Below, piece by piece: positions 17,869 to 26,191 of a stretch of DNA of 64,000 bases; position 1 is the stretch's first letter, and each line of letters starts with the position of its first letter. Under the pieces are notes generated by a model. It worked only from the letters and a program-made list of their open reading frames with translations. It ran no database searches and was not told the origin of the DNA. A program made the translations under genes and the position numbers. The DNA comes from an uncultured Myxococcales bacterium. Its GTDB lineage: Bacteria > Myxococcota_A > UBA9042. The stretch covers positions 1-64,000 of the forward strand of contig CAIYBN010000051.1 in NCBI GenBank assembly GCA_903924465.1. Reading direction: 5' to 3'.

Positions 17869-18383
17869 GCACGCCACACCCGTTCGTCGCCATTGACTTT
17901 GAAACCGCTGACAACGGCGCGGACAGCGCGTGCGCGATCGGCCTCGTGCGTGTCGAACACGGCGAGATCACGCATCGCTTGACGCGGCTGATCCGACCAC
18001 CGCGGCGCACGAACCAGTACGCGCACATTCATGGCATTCGCTGGGAGGACGTCCAGCACGAGCCGTCCTTTGGCGAGCTGTGGCCGGTGATTGCGCCCGT
18101 GCTGGAGGGCGCGGCGTTCTTCGTCGCACACAACGCGTCTTTTGACCGGCGAATTCTGCACGGCTGCTGCGTGGCTGCCGGCATTTCACCGCCGCCTCAG
18201 CCGTTTGAATGCACGGTGATCCTGGCACGGCGCACGTGGCGGATGCCCAAGAACGACCTCGCGACGCTGGCGCGCTTTCTGGGGCTGACGCTCAACCACC
18301 ACGAGGCGGGGTCGGATGCGGAGGCCTGCGCGCGCATTCTGTTGGCGGCACGGGCGCATCTGGCGCTGACGGGCCAGAGCTGA
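17865..18383 (+). CDS. DnaQ-like 3'-5' exonuclease
   Basis: A 172-residue protein of the DEDDh exonuclease fold. The acidic motifs are [10 protein letters not shown] (Exo I), [12 protein letters not shown] (Exo II) and [11 protein letters not shown] (Exo III with His). It resembles stand-alone DNA polymerase III epsilon-like exonucleases used in repair or RNA/DNA trimming; no polymerase partner is nearby. The GTG start overlaps the gcvP stop (GTGA), which suggests translational coupling; no better start lies downstream. Its own stop is immediately adjoined by the stop of the converging acyltransferase gene in the palindrome TGATCA. Confidence 0.85.
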   Translation: MSTPHPFVAIDFETADNGADSACAIGLVRVEHGEITHRLTRLIRPPRRTNQYAHIHGIRWEDVQHEPSFGELWPVIAPVLEGAAFFVAHNASFDRRILHGCCVAAGISPPPQPFECTVILARRTWRMPKNDLATLARFLGLTLNHHEAGSDAEACARILLAARAHLALTGQS

Positions 18384-19028
18384 TCAAGCCTTGGGCAGAT
18401 CGGGCTTTTTCGGCGCCAGCTCAATCGGCCCAAAATTCTCTGGGAACTTGCCCTTGATCGGTCCATAGAACGCCTGCAGCTTGCCAAAATCAACTTGCAT
18501 GTCGCCCGTCGGCTCGATCAGCGGGCCCAGACCGCCTACCTTGTTTTCGTAGTCCAACAAACCACAAAGAATAGGCACTTGCGCCGCCAGCGCGATGTGG
18601 TAGAAGCCCGATTTCCAGTGCGGCACACGCGAACGCGTCCCTTCCGGAGCAATCGCCAGCAGGATCTTGTCCGCGCCGCGAATCGCCGCCGCGGCTTGCT
18701 CCACCTGATTCGCACGCTTGCGCCGGTCGATCGGCAGCCCCCCGGTCCAGCGCATCAGTGGCCCCAGCGGTCCTTGGAACAGCGTGTGTTTGCCTATCCA
18801 CTTGACTTCAAAGCCGAGATCCCAGGCCACCGCCAGCATGAAAGCCAGATCCCAGTTGGTCGTATGCGGCGCGGCGATCAGCACCATGCGCGGGATATCC
18901 GGCACCGAACCGCTGGTGCGCCAGCCATGCGCGCGAAGCCACGCCTGCGCGAGGTGCCGCTTGAGCCGCACCGTCACGGTATTCGGCAGCGTGTGCAGGC
19001 TCGTGGAAGGAAGGAGATTCGCGGTCAT
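18384..19028 (-). CDS. Lysophospholipid acyltransferase family protein (PlsC-like)
   Basis: A 214-residue membrane-associated acyltransferase. The catalytic HX4D appears as APHTTNWDLAF, and the second block is APEGTRSRVPHWKSGFYHIA, the usual substrate-phosphate site with EGTRS. Family members move an acyl group from acyl-ACP or acyl-CoA to lysophosphatidate or another acceptor. The short N-terminus resembles the small members that act on glycerol lipids. It begins one base before the stop of the upstream INSIG-like gene, so the two are probably translated together; no clear ribosome site is present, and an ATG at 19058 is a possible alternative start. Confidence 0.85.
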   Translation of the reverse strand: MTANLLPSTSLHTLPNTVTVRLKRHLAQAWLRAHGWRTSGSVPDIPRMVLIAAPHTTNWDLAFMLAVAWDLGFEVKWIGKHTLFQGPLGPLMRWTGGLPIDRRKRANQVEQAAAAIRGADKILLAIAPEGTRSRVPHWKSGFYHIALAAQVPILCGLLDYENKVGGLGPLIEPTGDMQVDFGKLQAFYGPIKGKFPENFGPIELAPKKPDLPKA

Positions 19029-19029
19029 T

Positions 19030-19665
19030 TCAGCAAGTCCCGCCAATTTGTGGCTCATCTGGAGCGTAGCCAGCACGTGACGCGTTGTCTGTCACGGTTT
19101 GTTCATTTCTGCCGTGCTGGAGCCGCACAAGCCACGCCAGCGCCAACGGCGCGCCGTGCAAGTACAAGCCCGGCAGCCAACTGGGCACCGGACCGAAATC
19201 CGGATGGACGTAGTGAAACGCACCGGTGGAACTCAGCAGCGCCTCGAAACACGTCCCTCCCACGGCCAGACCCACGCCTTCCAGCAACTGCGGCAGCCGG
19301 TCGCGACGCGGCAGGACGCGGGCCAACCATGTCACGGCAAAGAGCACCATCATCAGCGGCGGCGCGAACGGAACCAAGGCACTCGCCAGATAGGCGGCGG
19401 TAAACCAGGCAAAACCGGTGAAGAGTGCGCGATCATCCACAGTTCGCGGCTGAAGGCGGGTCGCCCACCGTGCAATGCCGCTGCCCGTCAGCGCGATGAG
19501 CAGCGCCGCGAGACCGAAGTTCGGCGCAACCCACCAGGACTGCTGGAGCACGTCGTCGCGCGGATAGGCCAGCACGTGCGCCTGGACGTGAATTTGGTCG
19601 GAAGCCGCACCGCCAATGGCGCCGACCACGAACAACCGCAACCAGATGTGAGGGGCGAGCTTCAT
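19030..19665 (-). CDS. INSIG-like integral membrane protein
   Basis: A 211-residue membrane protein with about six hydrophobic segments. Near the end, FHYVHPDFGPVPSWLPGLYL (150-169) closely follows the INSIG signature known from animals, Y-x-x-P-D-F-x-x-x-x-S-W-L-P-x-x-x-F/Y-x-G, and the N-terminal part has a D-x-x-H-V loop and a WWV segment that fit bacterial INSIG homologues. In animals INSIG holds the sterol sensor SCAP and binds oxysterols or diacylglycerol; bacterial members are known but of unclear role. The ATG at 19665 is preferred because the protein then starts MKLAPHIWLRLFVVG; the ribosome site is poor. It shares a transcript with the acyltransferase downstream. The assignment rests on one strong motif and topology. 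Confidence 0.62.
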   Translation of the reverse strand: MKLAPHIWLRLFVVGAIGGAASDQIHVQAHVLAYPRDDVLQQSWWVAPNFGLAALLIALTGSGIARWATRLQPRTVDDRALFTGFAWFTAAYLASALVPFAPPLMMVLFAVTWLARVLPRRDRLPQLLEGVGLAVGGTCFEALLSSTGAFHYVHPDFGPVPSWLPGLYLHGAPLALAWLVRLQHGRNEQTVTDNASRAGYAPDEPQIGGTC

Positions 19666-19773
19666 GGCCGAAGCGTAGCGGAGAGGCGAATGAATGCCAC
19701 GCGGCACCGGCACGCCGTGACGCGCCTGTGGGATTCACGACAGAACGGTGGAATTTGCGGTACTGGTGCTGCG

Positions 19774-20778
19774 TCAGAGGTTGAAACCCGCGGTCAGCAC
19801 CGCGCCGTTCTGGACCTGCCACTTGTCGCTGACCAGCGGTATGCGCTTGGCGGAAAACACGTAGTCGAGTGACAGCCACTTGGCGAGTTTGTAAGACGCG
19901 CTTGCCGCGAAATCGCTGTTGAGGGCATCGAATCCGGTTGGCGTGCCGGTGATGCTCGTGAAGACCGGCATGAAAAACGTCGCGCGCGCCTTCCACTGCA
20001 AGCCGGTGCCGAGCTGGCCGTACGCTTGCGCCTCCAGTTCACCGCCCGCCTGTGTGGCGCTTTGCAGCGACTTGACCTCAATCGCCGTCGGGTCCGAGTC
20101 CTTGGTGATCGTGTAGCCCCAGGAGGAGAGCAGCTGCTGCGACCCGAGACCGACCTTGAGCTTCACGGTCACCGCTTCCGACTCGGTCGGGTTGGCAAAC
20201 AGGCCAACGGCGCCGCCGACGAGAATCGGATCCAGCGCCCCTGTCAGCTGCACAAACTGTTGCGGCGCATACATCGTCGGCGCCGCGTCGCCCTGCCACT
20301 TCACGCCGTAGGCCGTCGGCTTGACAAGATAGCTGGGCGCCAGTTGGGTCGACAGGCGCGCGCGCGCGTACGGGCCAACCCATTTGATCGCTTGAAGCCG
20401 ATAGGCGTACGTCGTCGTCAGATCGAGGCCGTCGGCCGACTTCACAAAGCGATCGAGCACCGGCGTCTTGGACTCCGCATAGACGAGCTTCAGCGTATTC
20501 GTCCAGGTGTGCTGCCCGACGACGTAAGCCGCTTGACCTTCGGCAAGAATACCCAGTTGCAGCGCCACGCCGTCGGGGGTGCCGACCACGCTCTGCGACT
20601 GATTGAAACTGAACGTCGACCCCAGCGACAGGCCGGCCTTCCAGCCTTGAGGCACCGGCGTCTCGGCCCCGAGCACAGCGGCGCGGAGATCCTCCGACGC
20701 AAGCGCGGTTTGAGCCGAAGCGGCGGAAGGCGCAAGCACCATGGCAAGCAGTGCCAGAAACTGAAGTCGTTTGCGCAT
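19774..20778 (-). CDS. Probable outer-membrane beta-barrel protein (DUF3078-like)
   Basis: A 334-residue exported protein: signal peptide MRKRLQFLALLAMVLAPSAASAQ, then alternating beta strands of polar and hydrophobic residues with many Gly and aromatic turns, ending QNGAVLTAGFNL. The opening PQGWKAGLSLGSTFSFNQSQSVVG fits the DUF3078-type barrels. GGAG six bases before the ATG sets the start; the same frame continues open upstream but without any real start. No function can be given beyond a likely location in the outer membrane. Confidence 0.7.
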   Translation of the reverse strand: MRKRLQFLALLAMVLAPSAASAQTALASEDLRAAVLGAETPVPQGWKAGLSLGSTFSFNQSQSVVGTPDGVALQLGILAEGQAAYVVGQHTWTNTLKLVYAESKTPVLDRFVKSADGLDLTTTYAYRLQAIKWVGPYARARLSTQLAPSYLVKPTAYGVKWQGDAAPTMYAPQQFVQLTGALDPILVGGAVGLFANPTESEAVTVKLKVGLGSQQLLSSWGYTITKDSDPTAIEVKSLQSATQAGGELEAQAYGQLGTGLQWKARATFFMPVFTSITGTPTGFDALNSDFAASASYKLAKWLSLDYVFSAKRIPLVSDKWQVQNGAVLTAGFNL

Positions 20779-20991
20779 CAGCGTCTCCGTGGTCACCAAG
20801 CCGTGACGGACAATCTCAGGGCCGTCGGGCACAGCGACCCGCCCCGACGTCGCCAAGATACTCCATTGCGCGGTTCTGGCCACTGATTGCGAAGGCTCGT
20901 TCCGCGGACGGCAGTGGGCAAAGTCGCAAAGGCGGTTGCTGCCTCCACCGATCTCTCCTACGCTGGCCACCGGTGCGAATCGGAGGTTGCC

Positions 20992-22590
20992 ATGAGTGAG
21001 TCCTTGCACGTCATCCAGCCCAAGCGGGTGACCAAGGCGCCAACGCCCCCGGCCAAGGCGATCGAGCGCGTTTGTCCCGTCGATTTGCGGTCTTTGCCAC
21101 CCGTGACGAGCGCCACGCCCGCGGAAGTGGTTCAAGCGGTGCAGCAGGCCCGCACCGCTCAGGAATCGTGGCGTCAGCGACCGTTCGCCGAACGCGTCGC
21201 GGTGATGAAGCGCGCGGCCAAGTCGCTGCTCGCGCGTCGCGCCGAGGCGATCGCGTTGGTGCGCGACGAAATGGGCAAGACGGAAATCGAAGGACTGTTC
21301 AACGAAAGTCTCGGGCCCATCGATTTCCTGAACAGCTGGATCGGCGTCCTGCGCGCCCACGGTCAGCGGCAACACGTGACGCTGAATCCTCTGGCGTTTC
21401 CAGGCAAGAGCGCGCACATCGATTTGGTGCCGCGCGGCGTGATCGGCGTGATTGCGCCGTGGAATTTTCCGGTCGCCGGGCTGTATCGCTCGCTCTTCCC
21501 GGCGCTGCTGACCGGCAACAGCGTGGTGCTGAAACCGTCTGAATTCACGCCACTGTCGAGTCAGTGGTTGGCCGACGTACTGGCCAGCGAACTGCCCGAT
21601 GGCGTGATTCAGGTGGTGCAAGGCGACGGCGTGGTGGGCCGTGCGCTGATCGGCGCGGGCATCGACGCGTGCGTGTTTACCGGATCGCCGCACACTGGCC
21701 ACCTGGTCGGCGTGCGCTGCGCAGAACTGGGCATTCCGTCCAGCCTGGAAATGGGCGGCAAGGACGCGGCGATTGTGCTTGCAGATTGCGATCTTGAACG
21801 CACCGTCGCGGGCGTGACCCATTGGGCGCTGAGCAACGTCGGTCAGTCGTGTGGCGCCATCGAAATTGCCTACGTGGAAGCGCACATCGCCGACGACTTT
21901 GTCGCACGCCTACGCCGCGCCTGGGCGCAGTTGCGGACGGGACCAGCGGAATTTGCAGACATCGCGCCGATCGCCAACCGCCGGCAATTCGACCTCATCC
22001 ACGCGCACGTGCAGGACGCGCTGCACAAGGGCGCAACGCTCGTCTGTGGCGGCGCGCCGTCCGGGCAAGGCCTCTTCTATCCGCCGACGCTGCTGGACCA
22101 CTGTACCGACACCATGGACGTCGTGCGCAATGAAACCTTCGGTCCGGTGCTGGCGGTCGTGCGCGTGGACGGCGCAGCAGACGCCATTCGCCGGGTGAAC
22201 CAGTCCCGCTACGGCCTGGGTGCGTCGATCTGGACCCGCGATATCGCGCGTGCCGAGCGGTTGGCGGAACGGCTTGAAGTCGGCGTCGTCGACGTCAACA
22301 ACCACTCGTTCACCGGCGCGATCGCCCCGCTGGCGTGGAGCGGCACGCGGCAAAGTGGCTTCGGCGTCGCGAACAGCCAGCACGCGCTGGCAACCTTCGT
22401 GCGGCCGAAGACCGTACTCAACGACCGTTCCGCCGGCCCGGAGATGTTCTGGATGCCGTTTGACCGGACGCTTTGGCAACTCGGCCAGGCGCTCTCGGAG
22501 GTGCAACTGTTCGACGTGGGCAACGCATGGAAGTTGCCGTTCCTGATGCGCAAGCGCGTACAGACCGTGAAGGACTTTTTCAGCAAATAA
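20992..22590 (+). CDS. Aldehyde dehydrogenase family protein
   Basis: A 532-residue NAD(P)-dependent aldehyde dehydrogenase. It carries IAPWNFPVAG, the Glu motif LEMGGKDAAIV, the catalytic Cys in NVGQSCGAIE, and NETFGPVLAV. The C-terminal extension of about 60 residues (FDRTLWQLGQAL, then LPFLMRKRVQTVKDFF) is of the kind seen in long-chain or membrane-linked members. GGAGG five bases before the ATG sets the start. It converges on a GMC-type alcohol oxidase, so the pair could oxidise long-chain alcohols to acids; this pathway is inferred from context. Confidence 0.9.
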   Translation: MSESLHVIQPKRVTKAPTPPAKAIERVCPVDLRSLPPVTSATPAEVVQAVQQARTAQESWRQRPFAERVAVMKRAAKSLLARRAEAIALVRDEMGKTEIEGLFNESLGPIDFLNSWIGVLRAHGQRQHVTLNPLAFPGKSAHIDLVPRGVIGVIAPWNFPVAGLYRSLFPALLTGNSVVLKPSEFTPLSSQWLADVLASELPDGVIQVVQGDGVVGRALIGAGIDACVFTGSPHTGHLVGVRCAELGIPSSLEMGGKDAAIVLADCDLERTVAGVTHWALSNVGQSCGAIEIAYVEAHIADDFVARLRRAWAQLRTGPAEFADIAPIANRRQFDLIHAHVQDALHKGATLVCGGAPSGQGLFYPPTLLDHCTDTMDVVRNETFGPVLAVVRVDGAADAIRRVNQSRYGLGASIWTRDIARAERLAERLEVGVVDVNNHSFTGAIAPLAWSGTRQSGFGVANSQHALATFVRPKTVLNDRSAGPEMFWMPFDRTLWQLGQALSEVQLFDVGNAWKLPFLMRKRVQTVKDFFSK

Positions 22591-22599
22591 CGGATTTAC

Positions 22600-22722
22600 G
22601 TGAACACCCATGTCAGAGACCAACACCTCCGGGGGCAGACCAGTTGCATTTCGGACTGGACCGCGAGCGTGCTCCTCCGGAGGCACGCCGCGGATGACGG
22701 ACACTTGATCTCGAACTTCGGC
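22600..22722 (+). repeat. Interspersed intergenic repeat, copy B
   Basis: Second copy of the element also found at 1-130 and 32616-32741. It fills the space between two converging genes almost exactly: it begins about ten bases after the aldehyde dehydrogenase stop and ends on the stop of the GMC oxidase. The hairpin at 22667-22688 has arms GCGTGC and GCACGC around TCC and GGA; compared with copy A (ACC and GGT) the A-T pair has become T-A, so the stem is kept. It could terminate transcription in both directions, but there is no T run. Confidence 0.75.
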
Positions 22723-24638
22723 TAATGTGTATGGCTCAGCGCCGCGTCAATGCCAATCGCCGCTCGCGATGCCATCGCCATGATGGTCAGCTGCGGATTC
22801 ACGCCCAGCGGCCCCGGCACCGTGCTGCCATCGACAATGAACAAGCCCGGCACGTCGTGGCTCTGGTGATCCAAGCCCACCACGCTGGTTTTGCGCTCTT
22901 TGCCCATTTGACACGTGCCGAGCGGATGGTAGCTCAGCACACCGATGTCGCCCGGACCCGGCGTCGCGCGCTGGTACTTGGCGATCTCGCCCACGGCGAC
23001 CTCCGGCATCGAGGGGCGCGACGGAAAAAGCCGCTTCGCCCCGCACGCTTTCAGCAGTTCCATGCTCTGGACCACGCCCTTGTGCAGCAATTCGGTGTCA
23101 GCAGGCGTCAGGTTGTACGTCAGCGCCGGCCGCCCACCAATGCCCCGCCACACGCGGCCGTTGCGGCTCTGATCGGCAATCAGCACGCCGATCGTCGCCA
23201 GCTGCGACTGCCGCGCGACCACGTCCATCAGCTTGTTGCCGAGCAGCTGGATCGTGACCGCCGCCATGTTTGCGTCGGCCAGCGCGCTCGTCAGCAGAAT
23301 CCCTTCGCGCAGAAATTGGTCACAGCCATAGGCTTGCGGAATGTGATTCGCACCGCGAATTTCCTCATTCAACAGCGCGGAAACGCCGGTCGATGGGTGC
23401 AGCGTGAGGTTCCGCCCGACCTGCCCGCTGGAATTCGCCAGTCCTTGGTTCAGCAACAGCATGGGCGTAGGCACTGCACCGCCGGCCAAAACCACGATTC
23501 TGCTGCGCACTTTCAACGTACGACCGGTGCTGGAGATGCCTTCCACGCCGACCGCGCGGCCTTGTTCGGTGAGGATGCGTTCCGCGTGCAGGCCCGTCAC
23601 GCACAGCGCGCCGGCTTCCAGTGCCATCGGCACGTAGGACACGTTCATGCTCCGGCGGGCGTCGGTCCGGCAGCCAAAATCGCAAAAGCCTTGGCCTTCG
23701 CAGCCTTTGACGTTGCGCTGGATCGGAAAGTGGCTCCAGCCGAGCGTGTCGCAACCGTGCGCCATCAGCGCCGCGATCGGGCCGGACGTCACCGGGTCAG
23801 ATGGCGCGACGTCGATGGTGCGTTCGACCTTTTCGAAATGCGGCCGCATGGTTTCGCTGGCAAACGCGTCCGTGCCGATCTCTGTGCACCAGCGGTCGAG
23901 CACCCAATCCGGCGTGCGAAAGCAGGTGCCACCGTTGACGGCTGTCGAGCCGCCGAGCAATCGGCCGATGTACACCGGCATGGCGGCGTTGCCGAGCGAA
24001 ATGGCGCCGCGGTAGAACCGTTTGTGCGCGGCGACCGAGCTGCCGTCGAATGCGTCGCGGCGGTAGTGTTCGCCTTCTTCCAGAAAGATCACGGCGTGGC
24101 CGCGCTCCGCCAATTCCTTGCCCACGACCGCGCCACCTGCGCCGGTGCCGATGACCACGACATCGCACTCCAACGTCGGGTCCCCTCGCCAGTCATCCGC
24201 GCGGACAATTTGCTGGAGCCAACGCGGCTTCTCCATGTGCTTGACAACATTGCGCTTGCCGCCCAGCGCTTCGTAAACGTCCGGGCGGTCGAAGTGCACG
24301 AGCTTGTAGACGAGCGACGCCACGGTCAGCGGCAGGCGCAGTACCGGATCGCGCTGCCAGACATCGAGCAGATGCTGTTGCTGCGGCACTGTCAGGTCGT
24401 GAAATGCCCTGCCCGTTCGCAGACGTGCGGCTTGATCCATCGTCCGGTGCATCAGCACCCAAGGCTTGGTCAACTGCGGCGCAAAGTCGCGCACCACGTC
24501 GTGGGCCAGTTGAACGTCACGCTCGTCCGCGCCTGGAATCGTCGCGCTGCCGGGAATCATGGCTTCGACAATCGCCAACGCCGCGCGCAAGTCGGCACCG
24601 TCCATGCGGGCCAAGGTTTCGGGCGAATCAGCGACCAT
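22722..24638 (-). CDS. GMC-family FAD-dependent alcohol oxidoreductase
   Basis: A 638-residue flavoprotein of the glucose-methanol-choline family, of the length of fatty-alcohol oxidase-like members. The FAD site is VVVIGTGAGGAVVGKELAERG (about 159-179), followed by LLGGSTAVNGGTCFRTP. A Cys cluster CEGQGFCDFGC recalls the cysteine-rich loop in long-chain alcohol and gluconate-type members. The catalytic His is in LSYHPLGTCQMG and the Asn in GVNPQLTIMAMA. An ATG with GGAG nine bases upstream is chosen over an in-frame TTG. Likely oxidises alcohols to aldehydes for the neighbouring aldehyde dehydrogenase. Confidence 0.9.
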   Translation of the reverse strand: MVADSPETLARMDGADLRAALAIVEAMIPGSATIPGADERDVQLAHDVVRDFAPQLTKPWVLMHRTMDQAARLRTGRAFHDLTVPQQQHLLDVWQRDPVLRLPLTVASLVYKLVHFDRPDVYEALGGKRNVVKHMEKPRWLQQIVRADDWRGDPTLECDVVVIGTGAGGAVVGKELAERGHAVIFLEEGEHYRRDAFDGSSVAAHKRFYRGAISLGNAAMPVYIGRLLGGSTAVNGGTCFRTPDWVLDRWCTEIGTDAFASETMRPHFEKVERTIDVAPSDPVTSGPIAALMAHGCDTLGWSHFPIQRNVKGCEGQGFCDFGCRTDARRSMNVSYVPMALEAGALCVTGLHAERILTEQGRAVGVEGISSTGRTLKVRSRIVVLAGGAVPTPMLLLNQGLANSSGQVGRNLTLHPSTGVSALLNEEIRGANHIPQAYGCDQFLREGILLTSALADANMAAVTIQLLGNKLMDVVARQSQLATIGVLIADQSRNGRVWRGIGGRPALTYNLTPADTELLHKGVVQSMELLKACGAKRLFPSRPSMPEVAVGEIAKYQRATPGPGDIGVLSYHPLGTCQMGKERKTSVVGLDHQSHDVPGLFIVDGSTVPGPLGVNPQLTIMAMASRAAIGIDAALSHTH

Positions 24639-24739
24639 CGGGCTCAACTCCGCGCGGGACGTGCGCGTGCCCGGGTGTCGCGTGCGCGATGGGGGAGGTC
24701 AATGGCATTCGGCACGCGCAAAGGCCAGCGACGCGCGAT

Positions 24740-26191
24740 TCAACTTGGGCCGTCGCCAGCGGGCTCGGCCCCTTTTGCGTACCACACGAACAACGCAATC
24801 GCCGTCGCCGTCGCCGCATTCAAGGATTCCGTGCCGCCCGCCATCGGAATGGCCACGGACGTTGGCCGCAGGTCCGCGGGCAGGCCTGGACCTTCGACGC
24901 CCGGCAACAGGATGAAATCCGCCGGCAGCACCACCGCGTCAATCGGCGCGCCATCGGCCGACAGCGTCACCAGTTGCCCGCCGTTCTGCGCCGCCAGCTC
25001 CGCGACCGTCCCCGCCTTCCACAGATTCAGCCGCAGCGCCGCCGTACCACCCGCTCGCAGCGCTTTGAAACTCCACGGCGAGGCCGCTTCCTTGGTCAGA
25101 ATCACGTCCGTCACGCCAAACGCCGCCGCCGTTCGCAGCACCGCGCCAACGTTTTCCGGATCCTGGAACGGAATCGCCAGCACGCAGCCTTGCACCGCAC
25201 CGAGCCACGGCCGCATCTCGTCCACGCGCACGCGCACGATCGGCGCGTTCGTGCCCGACACGTCCAACTGATTGAACAGCCCCGGCGCGAGCGTCGTCAC
25301 CGCGAGCTCCGGCGGCAGGTCGTCTGGCACATGCTCCATCGTCCGCGGCACCAGCAACTCCACGCAGCGATGCGGAAAATCGCGCAGCACCTCAGGCACC
25401 AGCTTTTTGCCGGCAATCAGGCACGTCCCGTCCTTCTTCACGCCGCGCGGCTCCAGCAGCGTCTTCAGCGTGCGAAAGCCGTCGTTCGCCTCGCTGTCAA
25501 TCGCCCGGGTCCGCCGACGCTGCACTTCCGTTGGATCGTCCAGGCGCCGAAACGTCACCAGTCGGCGGTCGTGGGTCGAAAGGGGCAGGCGGTAGGCGAT
25601 GTCGTCTTCCAGCGCAAACGCGTTGCCGAGCGCGGCTTTGGCCTCGGCAATCTCGTCGTCGCAATTCGGGCCCTTCATGAACACGCAGAGCCCTCCCGGC
25701 GGGACAAAATGCCGGGTTCGCTGCAGCGTCACGGGAATCCGCTCCAGCGCGCGGGAAATCGTGCCCTGCACCGGAATCGGAAACTGCGACCAGACTTTGC
25801 CGTGCCAGGTCTCGATGCCGGTCAGGCCCAGCAGCGCAATTGCGTCGTTCATGAACTGAATGCGGCGCACGCGGCCTTCGCCGAGGATCACGTGCAGCCG
25901 CGGCAGGGCAATCTTCAGCGGAATACCTGGAAAGCCAGCGCCCGAGCCAATATCCAGGAGCGGCGACGGAAGCTTGTCGGCAAGTTTCTGCGCCACGAAC
26001 AGGCAATCGACGTAGTGCAGCGTGACCATCGACTCAAACGCGCGCAGCCGCGTGAGGTCACCGTCGTCGTTGCGGGCGTGCACCAGTTGGTGAAACGCCC
26101 AGAGTTGTCTGAGCTGACCTTCCGGCAGCTCAATCTTGCTGGCCGCGAGCATCTGCCGCAGCCCTTCTTGCGTCGGAGAATAGCGCGTCAC
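24740..26191 (-). CDS. Fusion of 16S rRNA methyltransferase RsmG with a SpoU-type 2'-O-methyltransferase
   Basis: A 483-residue fusion of two rRNA/tRNA methyltransferases. Residues 1 to about 225 are RsmG-like (m7G527 of 16S rRNA): LLDIGSGAGFPGIPLKIALP holds the S-adenosylmethionine loop at 82-89. From about 235 the protein is SpoU/TrmH-like: a substrate-binding part (LKTLLEPRGVKKDGTCLIAG) and the three knot motifs DPENVGAVLRTAAAFG (344-359), LLPGVEGPGLP (428-438) and IPMAGGTESLNAATATAI (448-465). These enzymes are separate in most bacteria. The GTG start overlaps the terC stop (GTGA) with GGAAG upstream. The frame is unbroken through the junction, so it is one protein. Methylation targets of the second half are not known. 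Confidence 0.88.
   Translation of the reverse strand: MTRYSPTQEGLRQMLAASKIELPEGQLRQLWAFHQLVHARNDDGDLTRLRAFESMVTLHYVDCLFVAQKLADKLPSPLLDIGSGAGFPGIPLKIALPRLHVILGEGRVRRIQFMNDAIALLGLTGIETWHGKVWSQFPIPVQGTISRALERIPVTLQRTRHFVPPGGLCVFMKGPNCDDEIAEAKAALGNAFALEDDIAYRLPLSTHDRRLVTFRRLDDPTEVQRRRTRAIDSEANDGFRTLKTLLEPRGVKKDGTCLIAGKKLVPEVLRDFPHRCVELLVPRTMEHVPDDLPPELAVTTLAPGLFNQLDVSGTNAPIVRVRVDEMRPWLGAVQGCVLAIPFQDPENVGAVLRTAAAFGVTDVILTKEAASPWSFKALRAGGTAALRLNLWKAGTVAELAAQNGGQLVTLSADGAPIDAVVLPADFILLPGVEGPGLPADLRPTSVAIPMAGGTESLNAATATAIALFVWYAKGAEPAGDGPS

Noticed and set aside
14164-17877. A 1237-codon open frame on the minus strand
   Set aside because: Its first 1000 codons are antisense to gcvP and Arg/His-rich without domains; only the last 220 codons (sdaAB, from 14826) are real.
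19774-21885. A 703-codon minus-strand reading of the barrel protein
   Set aside because: The upstream part is antisense to the aldehyde dehydrogenase gene; the signal peptide and ribosome site place the start at 20778.
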